Positions 25,301-36,300 of a stretch of 64,000 nt of DNA are shown here, piece by piece. The DNA lies in the NCBI RefSeq assembly GCF_012273895.1, contig NC_052108.1, positions 806,001 to 870,000 of the forward strand, given 5' to 3'. Position 1 is the first letter of the stretch. Each line of letters begins with the position of its first letter. The position numbers were made by a program, and so were the translations under genes. The notes under the pieces were generated by a model. It had not been told where the DNA came from and searched no databases. It saw only the letters and a program-made list of their open reading frames with translations. This stretch comes from Zerene cesonia (taxonomy: Eukaryota > Arthropoda > Insecta > Lepidoptera > Pieridae).

Positions 25301-28300
25301 AAAGTAAGAGTTACATGATATTATGATCATCAATTTAATAACACCCGGAACAGCAGGAGGATTAGAGGTGCCTTCATACATTTGTCACATTTCGAAGAGC
25401 ATGCAAAACTGGACAAAGCTCTAATTAGTCGGTTAACATTGAAGCTCGTTTATCAAACGATAAAGAATAAGTTGAAGTAACAAGTGAATCCGCAATTAAT
25501 AGGATATGAAAAGGGGTATTTAACTAAACTTAAAGAACCAGGTACGCTTCAAAGATCGTCAGAAGACTTGATAAGATGAAAAGTGAACCTTTCTACAGAG
25601 AAGTCACGAAGTTATGAAAGAACGTACACTACGAAAGTGTTTTTTTGCTTCAACGTAACAACCTTGGTAAGCAGATAAGAAACAAAGGAAACGACTAAAT
25701 CAATTACACCAATTAGGGTTGAGGATATTTATAACTCTGCACATTGATATGGACCAAGCAGGTGCAAAATACGAATCAAATTGCTGCAAAAAATTATCAA
25801 ACTATCGTGGAAATAACTGAATTTACATATAATTATAAGTCACAAAAAAAAATCCATTATTTTCGGAATAGTTAATTTTTTAAAATTCATGTCTATATGA
25901 TGATATTTCTTGAAATTTCCTACAACGTGTTACAAGTCGTTTCGTAGATTTGTCTATAATCAGATTAGAAGCCTTACTTGTGGGTACAGTAAGAAGACTA
26001 TAATTTTGTTACCGAAATCTGTAACGGATTTTATTTTGTTAATCTTCTTAACCAGAGCTGTGTATTTTGTATAACAGAAGAAATTAAAGAGACCTTTTTT
26101 GGTTCGTGTTAAAGAATAAATAACGACGCACACGCTAAATTCGGAGTGGTTTAATAGATGTTATTATACGTAGAAACCTTTTCAATTACAATAGATAGAC
26201 TATTGAAAAAACCCCACCAAAATCCGTTGCGTAGTTTAAAATATTTAGGATTATGTAGGGACAGACAAAGAAAGACGACTTTGATTTATACTCTGTAACG
26301 ATAAACTTATTTAGTTGCTTTGACTCCCATTGTAGTACCATACCATGATTGCGACACACCAGGAAGGTTTATTTCAAGAACAGTGCAATCGTTTAATTAT
26401 GTAGATAAGGAAGTATATGTGTGTTTGTACGATTGAATAGATAAGTCGCAAGGACGCGACTATTCATTTATCTTTTAATTAATGGTACGCACGGAAAATC
26501 ATTAAATGACCAGCAATTATGCAGCTATTAAAGAAAAATATATACATGTGTGTGTCATGATCAATTCATGTCGGATACGAAAGCATGAAGTTAGCGTGAG
26601 ATGACTTGAACGGTCTGAAGTTTGTTGCGATTGGAGATGAAAAATCTTCATCTGGAGTGGAGAGACATAGACTGATAAAACAAAGTTTTAATACCAAAAC
26701 GATACTATCCTATGAGAACTACTGTTACATACATTACTCTGGTCGTACTAACTCAGATAAGTGAATTCCCGTGTCGTGAAATTTATATTTATGATTGTCT
26801 CAACTGGGAATCAAACCCAGAACCTATGGGTTCTACACTCACTGGGTAACCACTGTACCAAGGAGGCGGTCAGAACTTCTGCTAGGTGTTCTTAAATTCT
26901 CAATGCAAATGCTATAACATCTTTTTCATGAAATTTACATTTTAATCAGGATATCTCAACCATCAACTATAAACATTTGTATCATAAATCATCTTGCTAT
27001 GCAAAACTTAACTGTCTGTATATAATAAACTAGCAGTTCGCCCGGCTTCGCTCGTGGTTCATACATAGCCTATAGCTTTCATCAATAAATGGGCTATCTA
27101 ACACTGAAAGAATTTTTCAAATTGGACCAGTAGTTCTAGAGATTAGTGTGTTCAAACAAACAAACTCTTCAGCTTTATAATATTAGTATAGACAAAATAA
27201 TCAATGTTACAACTTTAATTAAATATAAATAATTAAAAATAAATAAAATCTTTATTTAGCCAAAACACTATACCTTACATAACTGTGCACATTGCCTCTT
27301 AAATTAGAAAAACTATGTATTTTAAGAGCCAACGTACCTCCTTATAAATAAGTAATAAAATATAAAAAGAACTTACCTCAGGTGAATCAAATGGATATTT
27401 ATTAGTGAATTTGAATTGCAATACGAATTTTTCTCCCTCATATAATGTGCCCGGTACACCTTCCATGTGAATTGTCCACCTGCAAAATTATTACATTGAG
27501 GTTACATATTATGTCCCTACTAGCTTTTCAGCTGCAGATTCGCTTGCATAGCAAAAGGAAATACCAATGGGAATGAGATGTTTGTTTGTGGCTAAAAGGA
27601 ATCTGTGCCAATTTCTGTCCTCCAAACTATCTCCCAAAAAAAAAAAAATAAATAAATATCAAATTGCTCAGTTGCAATGCTAAAGAAAGATAAACAAATA
27701 ATGCCATAGTAAATATAAATACTCCAATGGCAGTTTCACCAAAACCATCTCATTTGCTCTTACACACTATACAGGGATAAGGAAATCATCTAATCCTGGG
27801 GATTCACAATCAGGATAATCAGATGATCTCATAAAATTATTGCACTGATCCTTGCTAAGTAAACAAAGTTTTAATGTGCCTATTTAAAGGGGCAAAATTT
27901 GAGTCGAAGGGATGTTAATTACATACAAACATACAGTTGAAGCTCATAAAAGTGTTGTAAAAAACAGACTTTCGAGATTTGGAATACTGGTCAGGAATTA
28001 TGATAAATGACTGTTATAAATATAAATATTTGGATAAGTTGTTGGAAAGTTTTAAGTATGCACTGTTACGTTTATATGTGATGTATAAAAGTTATGACTC
28101 CTTCATGAAATTAATGAAATGTTTGATAGTAATCAAAGTATAAAAAATTCAACAAAAAAAATTGCTGTTTTCTCTAAAAGAAGTCATCAACACCCCACAC
28201 TAACTGATAACAATTTCTAAACCAAAAAAACACAAAAATATATTTGAATTGAGGATTTTTTGGGAATGTAGGTAAAAAACAAAATTATTCCCAAATAAAT

Positions 28301-29720
28301 AACACATTCAATGTTAAAGCTCAAGTGAGTCATGCAGTACCTATGTTTAACTTCATACATGAAGTAAGTTTCACTTATTTATTAATGGGTTTACAAGAAA
28401 TATATTAAAGACTTCACATGTATTTTACTAGATGTAAAGTTTTTTGTGGGAATCTGTCCAGCTGTTTCAGAGAAGAATGGGAATATCATTGTGGCAGAAG
28501 AAATTTAAATATAAGATTGCATATTTTATTAATTTTACATCAAAATGATGGTAGTGAATTCAGAGGTTGGCTTAAACAATAGCAAAAACTAAAAGTAGAA
28601 TAAATCTGTTTAAACAAAGACTTACGACAAAAACGTTACTACCAATCTTTTTTCGATTCTAAGCATACAAATTTAAAATATATCAGATTTTTATGTACTG
28701 TCCACTAAAATTGAAATATGTATTATAAACTCATAGAGGGTTCTTACTGGAGTCTTATTATACAAAAACAATATTTACTTATATGAATAGAAAAGGGAAC
28801 TACATGCAATGATCCTATGTTTTAGATTCAATGTTACCTAACAATTATATTATACTACTTCCTACTATCCTACTAATCTTATAAATGCCAAAGTTTGTAA
28901 GGATGTGTGTGTTTGTTACTCTTTTATACAAGAACTACTGAACCAATTGCAATGAAGTTTGGTATGTAGACAGCTGGGCAACTGGAATAATATATACGCA
29001 ACTTTTTATCCCAATATTCCTCCTCGTATCCCGTGATACGGACGTACGCGGGTAAAATCGCGGGGCGCAGCTAGTTGCTGCATAAATCAATAAACTGACC
29101 ATTAGTTATATTATATATAATTTAGAGGCGTGTTTATTATTGATCTGATAATATGATTATGAAACAGTAACAACTGTCTTAAGTTTTATTAAATCTAAGC
29201 ATGCTATGTTTTGGAACTCACAAAACATTATTTCTTTTTGGTGTTATGCAGTTACCATCGTAGATTTATTATTATATGTTAGTTACGATTGATTTATACG
29301 ACGATAAATAGGTCACTTACAGTGTTAGATTTTGGCTGGCTTGATCACCGTCTACCGTCACTCCTGGTGGTGGTTCTTTCATTAGAGACATAAGTTCTTT
29401 CTGTAATCTCCTCTGTAACATCATAATCTATTCAATTATACGTATAATTCAATATAATGTTATTTTATAATCAACACAAATATCGTTACAAAACAACAAT
29501 ACGAAAGTCAGACAAAATCACAAAAATATCTATGAAGAAAACTGTCACAAAGTAACTTTGAATAAATAATATTTAAAGATGTGAACTGTTAATTTAACAT
29601 CAGCATAAAAATCCCTATTGAATTACTCTAGCGTGACGCGCAAAATAAGTGAAAAATGTTCTGTGTGTTACGATATTTTGATTAAATTTTACAAACCTCA
29701 GACGGAGACATAGCCGCCAT
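19322..29720 (-). CDS. UBE2W: Ubiquitin-conjugating enzyme E2 W
   Basis: E2 enzyme that, in vertebrates, attaches ubiquitin to the alpha-amino group of substrate N-termini. Six coding exons join in frame: 29720-29697, 29412-29321, 27479-27377, 21469-21314, 20908-20833 and 19335-19322. The product is 154 residues; human UBE2W is 151. Motifs: LQKEL...PPPGV in helix 1, EGVPGTLYEGEKF, YPFDSPE, and the active-site block HPHVYSNGHICLSIL with the catalytic Cys. HPH replaces the canonical E2 HPN, a hallmark of UBE2W. The C-terminus is WWYHDDSV. The last coding exon contributes only 14 nt (AT GAT TCA GTG TAA) but has a proper acceptor, and the preceding exon has a GTACGT donor. Reading through that donor instead would give a different tail. 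A 5.9-kb intron separates exons 3 and 4. Confidence 0.93.
19765..19945 (+). mobile_element. Diverged Helitron-like fragment
   Basis: Starts AACTCGCCGCGGCTTCGC and contains 'atatatagcctattcc', 'attggcccagtagtttatgtg' and a terminal 'atattagt', matching the layout of family 2 with much divergence. Located in the last UBE2W intron. Confidence 0.4.
20238..20359 (+). mobile_element. Composite tRNA-like retroposon, short copy, with 13-bp target-site duplication
   Basis: Flanked by perfect 13-bp direct repeats (ccaccttcaaatt at 20225-20237 and 20360-20372). The 122-bp insert shares both ends and its B-box-containing half (GGTTCGAATCC) with the longer copy at 36640-36832. It lacks about 70 internal bases, including most of the A-box. 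Located in the last UBE2W intron. Confidence 0.8.
20389..20577 (+). mobile_element. Helitron-like element, family 1
   Basis: Left end ACTAGCTGCGCCCCGCGG, body 'tgttattccagttgtctagct', right end 'ttcgcatttataatatgag'. It lies 16 bases after the duplication of the retroposon before it, so two unrelated insertions sit side by side. Confidence 0.65.
20600..20803 (+). mobile_element. Helitron-like element, family 3
   Basis: Begins ACCAGCTGCACCCGGC and ends 'gcgagaattttatatattag'. Contains 'aatcggtcaagccgtttcgg' and 'tatggcaacgaaaactgtga', shared with the right half of 12811-12996. Confidence 0.55.
21515..21806 (+). repeat. Dispersed retroposon with TGACATAAAAAA tail
   Basis: Best preserved copy in the window. 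Block order: 'tgggagtcgagcacgcttcg', 'aatagtagcatgctactgtg', 'ttcgtacggcgagt', 'aaaagcgggcagcgcgtttg', 'catgggcggtggtgatcgct' and a final 'gtgacataaaaaa'. The A-rich end indicates retroposition. Relatives at 4447, 18240, 24080, 33250, 34545 and 37175. Confidence 0.7.
22914..23115 (+). mobile_element. Helitron-like element, family 1
   Basis: Full-length copy by comparison with 4984-5185: left end ACTAGCTGCGCCCTGCGG, right end 'atttataatattagtagg'. Confidence 0.65.
23766..24033. mobile_element. Candidate MITE-like element with short terminal inverted repeats
   Basis: Left end 'aaggttccgtacc' and right end 'tacggaaccct' are near-perfect inverted complements about 260 bp apart. The interior has no coding capacity. 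A diverged partial relative is at 11690-11830. Superfamily not determined. Confidence 0.4.
24080..24200 (-). repeat. Truncated dispersed retroposon, reversed
   Basis: Matches the 3' part of 21515-21806 in reverse: 'gcctgatgataggtgatca', 'cgcccatga', 'cgttgcccgcttttatggg'. Confidence 0.5.
26798..26871 (-). mobile_element. SINE head fragment (tRNA-like), reversed
   Basis: Read on the minus strand it starts GACCGCCTCCTTGGTACAG and has A-box and B-box-like blocks (GTGGTTACCCAGTG, GGTTTGATTCCC), matching the head of the SINE at 8673. The body is missing. Confidence 0.65.
27029..27190 (+). mobile_element. Helitron-like element, family 2
   Basis: Left end ACTAGCAGTTCGCCCGGC, middle 'aataaatgggctatctaac', right end 'cttcagctttataatattag'. 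Best copy of family 2 in the window. Confidence 0.6.
28868..29075 (-). mobile_element. Helitron-like element, family 1, reversed
   Basis: Reads TCCTACTAATCTTATAAATG on the plus strand and ends GCGGGGCGCAGCTAGT, that is, a 5' TC and 3' CTAG in the canonical Helitron orientation. Located in UBE2W intron 2. Confidence 0.65.
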
Positions 29721-30380
29721 TATACCAATCCAATTTATTAATGTTGCCAATTAATAACGTAATATTGTAAATATTTTGACATAACTTAATTATTAAAAAT
29801 GGCAAACGTAATCATATTTATATCCACCTATCTAGTTTCTAAGTTACAACCGGTGAACAAACCAAAAAAAAATCTAATTCTAAGTCTACTCTCTACTTAA
29901 TCATTATTAACTTCATATGATTATACAGTAACTTAAATTCTTATTTATTACATTATTTAAAAGATTTGTGTTTATGTGCAAATCTATGCAACGATAAAAA
30001 AATGATCAAGTCCAATGATCGTTATTATAATCGAGCATAAAAATTAACACCGAACCCTTGTAAGAACCAGAGAACCTACCACCTCAAATACCTGGGTAAT
30101 CCTGATTCTTGAAACTGTCAAGCATAACCTACTATTTCTTAAAAGTTGGTCAAATGTCAATGTCAATAGTATGTCGATTTTACCGGAAAATTTGCGTTTA
30201 TTGTTTTGTTGTGAGGTGAAGTTATTTAGTGTATTTTAAAATATAATTTTGTTTGAATTTGCCTTTTTCCTTTAAGATTGGTGGTATAGTTCATTTTAAA
30301 AGTGATGTACCAACGCAATAAAAGCACATAATTTAAGTCATAAATTTATACGAAGTAAGTTTTCATTGACGAAAATCGTG
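29721..30380. promoter_or_regulatory. Divergent upstream region, UBE2W and CASD1
   Basis: 660 bp between head-to-head start codons. Contains three TGTCA pentamers at 30116-30165 on the CASD1 side. AT-rich, no CpG island. Shared promoter function is inferred from position. Confidence 0.5.
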
Positions 30381-33300
30381 ATGGGGTCGTATCCTAAGAA
30401 AAATTCGGCAGAATGGTTTATTGATCAATTAAATGTTGAGAATGCGAAGCTCTTAGCATTTTTTCTCGTATTAGGATTTATTGGTTATCACGGAATATTA
30501 CATTTGAGATATGGTGAGTCATTAAATTTATATAAGAATATTTGTACTTTGAGTTTTAGTGGTAAATAATCACTTCCACCTGGTAAATCAAGCAATAGTC
30601 TACATATAATACAAAATGACGAAATACAATATCGTCTAACATCTATAACTATCAAACACAAACATTAATATATTAATATTGATCACAATAGTTGATAAAA
30701 GTGTGTGCTGTAACTCTCTTGTGACTTGGATGTCCAAGGAAGTTTCCTTCTTCATAGTTTAGTTATCAAGGTTAACCGTGGGTAGTTGAGGGGGTGAGAA
30801 TATCTTTAAAATAACTATAAACAATCTCCGGTTCTCCTCGCTATTGCGGCTCCCTGTTATGTGACGTGACTTCAATCATTAAATAAATATTTTCTTATAA
30901 TCTTGACAACAATTGATCAAACACAAGTGAATTGTAAACCTTTATGCATCCAAATGCTATTCCAATTTTCTAGATACTTTGCTTTGATTTCATATGTGAT
31001 TGAATTTTACAATAAAATGTCCACTGTAGTTTATAATAACTATTCTATTCATAAACTTGGTGATCGATTTATAACTATGATTATTTTTCACAAATTTACA
31101 AGGATTTACTAGTTTTAATGCATTGCTATTAAGCCTTTAATAACGTATATCCTAGTTGTAATCATGAATATTATGTTTCTACTGCATCATCATTGGTCAA
31201 TTATACATAGTTATTGTGTTAAGTTATAAAAGTAATATATGTAATAATAATATTTGACAATCTGTAGAGACATACTGTAGTCTATTATCATTTTATAAAG
31301 CTTGCTTCCTCAATAATTTTATAAATGCAAAAGTTCCTTTATCTTTCTTTCTTTTGCATCAGCACAAACCAATTTTATGGTATGATTTTTGTGTCTAGAG
31401 ATAGAAGGTTAGAGTGATATAGGTTACCATTTACCATGGTCAAATATCTCACTCTCATGGCTGTATGCATTTACTTTAACCATGCAGGTGAAATTATGGG
31501 CAAGATCCAGTAAATCGATATGTTTTCATCACAATAACTGTTTTTTCAGGCCCTGATTCCTGCACATGGTTATTATCTTCTGGCAGATATAAGGGAGACC
31601 ATGAATGGCAGCCTTATGGATGCATGTTGCACAAATATTCAAAAACGTAAGTTTTCAATGTATAACACATCAATAACTAGTTTAACTAGAACATGTACAT
31701 AATATGTATAGCACAGAAGACTACATTTAAACTCAAATAGATAAATGAAAACCTCAATATTTTGAAAAAGAAAAAACAAAAATATGGATACTGCTATTTT
31801 CAATATATTTTTGATTAAAATAAAAAAAAAAAACAAGTAACATAACATTTTGAAATATTGTCAATTAAGATATGATATAAATAAATTATTTCAGTGATGC
31901 AAGAAGGTGTTTGCGGTACTTAGCATTTTGGGGGAAATACAACAGTTTTGCTTTCATCGGCGACTCGCGGGTGGAACAACTCTATGAGCATTTTATCAGT
32001 GAGTCATTCGAAATTTGTATTTGACACAATATTATATGTTAAAATCCTGTACGTCAGTAATTGGGTAAATTCCCCTAAATCTTTGGATGAGGAACAATTT
32101 ACCTAGTAATCACAGATACACATTTAATGTAACCTGCACTAAGATGATGAAGAGGAAACTTTTCGTATTTTTGTTTTTTGGTATTTTTGTATGTTTGTTT
32201 CGTTTTCATGCAAAAACCACTAGACCAATTTCAAAAATTGTTTCACCATTAGAAAGCTGCAACTTCACTGAGTGATACAGACTATATATGTATCACGGGC
32301 GAAGCCGGGGCGAACAGCTAGTATCTAATAAAATAGCAGTTACATAAAAAAAAAAGTTTGGTCTTTCTTTAAAAGCTAGTATAATAAATATTTTACATTA
32401 TATACAGTAATTATACATTTTTTTTTAAGATGGGCTCAAAACTCGTTTGGATATGGACACATCATACTCTACTATAGACCATCACATGCCGAATTATACC
32501 TACGTGGATAGTAAGTTACGTCTCTCCGTAACATTCATATGGACTGAGAACGTTTCCAAAACCATGGTGGATAAATTTAGGATGTGGTGAGTATATTTGT
32601 TTAATTTCTAACATATTCCATGGTATTTCACATGTAACACATAATATGCTAGTTTAGCAAACATAAAACTTAAAAATATTGTTTTATCAGTGTGTTGAAT
32701 TCGATAAATTTCAAATGTTATCTTTGTAGAGAAAAATAATTTGTAGAAGGTCAGTTTCTTCTCAATCTTACGAAACTTAAGAAAAAAAAAATGCAGGTAT
32801 CAGACCTGAAACTCATGTCTATTACGTGTGTGTGTGCGACTGTGTATGTGTGTGTATGAGAGAAAGAGAGCATTAGTATAAATCATAGATACATTTAATT
32901 TTCAGGCAGCATTCGGACCAACCGCCGTCCGTGATAGTCGCAAGCAGCGGGCTAGCACTAGTCAAGAACCGTAACGTGTCCGAGGCCAATTTAGACGAGT
33001 ACAAACGCAACCTGACACGCCTGGTTCAACCGATAGACGCGCTATCGTCCCGGGGCACGCACGTGCTGTGGAAGCTTCTGGAATCCGTAGATAATTCGAA
33101 GCTGAGGAACGATGTGAAGATCAATAATAACGATATTGACGCGTATAATAGGGCTGCTGTTGAGGTAAATGGCAATATAACGTTTTATAAGGCAAGAAGC
33201 TGCAAGGCCTGGTTGGTCATTTATCGTAATTGAAGTGTTTATATGACTTTTTTTTTTATGTCATAGCAGGCAACTGAGCTGGTGGTTCGCCTGATGGTAA

Positions 33301-36300
33301 ACGATCACCACCGCCCATGAACATTCGCAGAAGCTTAGACCTCTGAGAATGCGCTGCCCGCTTTTAAGGGATAAGGGATGAGGAAAGGATTGATGAATGG
33401 AAAGAAGGAATGGACTGGGAAGGGCTAGGAGAAGGAAATAGGCCTCCGATCTTATATGACAAAAAAAAAAGTCTTAAAATTTAGCAATGTTGACAATGAA
33501 TGAATCATTGTCTTCTTTCATGAGAATAAGCAATGGTCTCTTGCTGGATATACTATTTATCTCGTAGTAACAAACAACAATCCATCTGCTACACTTTCAT
33601 ACCTAAACCACTGAACAGATTTGAATGAGATTTGTAATGGAGATGGAATAAACCTTATAAAAGGGATATACAACACGTTTTACAAGAAAACCGAACAGTC
33701 GGTCGGTGGAAGTTCGTCAATAGCGATAACTTAAAGTAATTTAACCATGTGAGTGAGATAAAGCGAAATCAGATCAGTAACGTAACGCGTTACGTAACGA
33801 ACTACTACCTACTACTACCGAGCGATAAGGAGTTATCACTTCGCAACGTCCCTCCAGATACTGCAGCACAGCGCCACCAAGCTGTGGAGCGCGGCCCGGC
33901 TGGTGGCGGCCGGGGCGCCGGCCCCCGACGGCTGGTCGCTCAGCCCCACGGCGCTGCGCCACTGCACGCAGATACTGCTCAACATGTTCTGCAACGACCA
34001 CATGAACTTCAACGACGGCACCTGCTGCGCGCAGCCGGAGCCCTGCACTCAGCTGCAGCTCATGACCTTCGCCCTGTTCCTGATGTGGTGAGTCGGCCCT
34101 ATTACCTTATTAGGGATGGAGGAACTTGAGTTAAATTTGGTCAAGCCTACAGATAATATAGGTTTATTCGTTACTAGTTCCGCCCCGCGGTTTCACCCGC
34201 GTAAGTCCGTATCCCGTAGGAATATCGGGATAAAAAGTTGCCTATATGTTATTCCAGTTGTCCAGCTGTCTACGTACCAAATTTCATTGCTATCGGTTCA
34301 GTAGTTTTTGCGTGAAAGAGCAACAAACACACACCTCATCAACTTTCGCATTTATAATATTAGTAGGATAGGATAGGAAGTAGGATTTAAGTTTCGAACA
34401 GTTTACAACGGGCGTGGTGTAATGAATTAGTCGCGTTTAAAATCCGTTGAAGAGTCCTTAATTTCTAAATGTATATTACCCGCGTTAAGTTTAACGTAAT
34501 ATCTTTTTTTTTACAATAGTACTTTATCGAGTACGCTTCTATATGAATTGGGTCAGCTGGCACCGGGCCGGCACCGGATAGTGGCCGAAAACCGAATGAT
34601 AACCGGAAATAGTAGCATACTGCTGTATTTCGTACGGTGAGTGGGGCATCCGGAAACCCATTTCATTTCTACACCCTTCCCAGTCCATTCCTTTTTTCCA
34701 ATCGTCAATCCTCTCCTTATCCCTTTCCCCTTAAAAGCGAGTGTACATGGGCGTTGGATCGCTTGACCATGACGCGATCCACCAGCTCTTTTGCTTTTTT
34801 CATTCAAATTAATTATAATTTCTGTGCTCTGTATCCGATGGAGTACTTATTGAGCTGCCCTGCGGATGATGACATAAAAAAAATCCTTACCACCCACCTT
34901 ATCTTCTAGCGCAGTGCTAGTCCTCATCAGATCGATATGGCGCTGGTCCCAAACGTTCAGACAGCAGCTCGACGGCTACTCGCTGGTGAACAAACCGACG
35001 AAACAACCGTCGCCGATAGTGGCGCTGGCAAAGCTCGGAATGATAATGTCCTACTTCTACCTGTGCGATAGAACGAACTTCTTCATGAAGGAGAATAAGT
35101 ATTACTCGGAGTGGAGTTTTTGGCTGCCGGTCGGTTACGTGTTCGCGCTGGGGCTGTTCTTTACCGACGAGTCTAAATCTAGCAGGTGAGGTTTTTTTTT
35201 GTATTTATTAGTCTATTTTTTTAACAGTTTGATCTGGATGAGAAATTTCTGACTTTTTTATGCGTTAATTTGGTGTATTATTGTCGTTTATGTCGCAAAA
35301 AGTGGCGTAGAAATTTCTAGATGTAACACGCTTTTGGTACATATTCTAAATCTAATTTTTAGTAATAATGACCTATATTTCAACTGGTTTCAAGTAAGTA
35401 TATCTGTACAAATAAATAATATAAACTTACGCACATAAATCGCATATCGGAATAAAAAGTTGCCTATATGTGTTTCCGGTTGTCCAGCTAGCTACGTACC
35501 AAATTTCATTGCAATTGGTTCAGTAGTTTTTGCGTGAAAGAGCAACAAACACCCACACATCCTTACAAACTTTCGCATTTATAATATTAGTAATAAAAGT
35601 AAATAGTAAATTATTAAATCTACATTTGATGTGCAAGTAAAACAGAAATTTTAATAAGTATAAAAAAAATGAAGTAAATATTGATTACAAAAAGGACTAC
35701 GCAATAAAAAAAATCCAAAAAATGTCAGCCACTCGCGGGTGCTGCACCGCGAGCAGACGAGCGAGTGGAAGGGCTGGATGCAGCTGGTGATCCTGGTGTA
35801 CCAGGTGACCGGCGCCAGCAAGGTGCTGCCCATCTACATGCTGGTGCGGGCCCTGCTCTCATCCTACCTGTTCCTCACCGGCTACGGCCACTTCTACTAC
35901 ATCTGGAAGACGGGCGACATGGGGCTGGTTAGGTGAGTATGCTTTTGATCTTTTTGGGAATTTCCAAAAAAAAAAAGAGGTTTTTGCTAGAAACTTTCAT
36001 ATATTATAGTACGTTATAGACATTTAATATATTATAGTACGTTATAGACATTTAATATATTAAAAAAAACTTAGTGTGATTTTCGAAAACTTATGTAATA
36101 ATGAGGTATAAAAAATAATTATTGAGAATTCTCTGTTATGCTTAGTATAATATAATTATTTAAAAATTTCACATACAGGTGTTTGTCTGTATCGTATGTA
36201 AAAATAATCTTATGTTTTTTTCCGTTTATAAATATTTTTTTTATACGGCAACTATAACTCGGATTATCGCAAGTAAAACAAATGAAATGAAATTTTAGAC

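Larger units (their letters stand above)
21470..27376 (-). other. Large UBE2W intron (5.9 kb)
   Basis: AT-rich intron between UBE2W exons 3 and 4, crowded with repeats: retroposon 21515-21806, Helitron-like 22914-23115 and 27029-27190, an inverted-repeat element 23766-24033, a retroposon fragment 24080-24200 and a SINE head 26798-26871. Short open frames at 22244-22618, 24717-24959 (both minus) and 25108-25326 (plus) show no motif I recognise. I do not call them genes. Confidence 0.6.
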
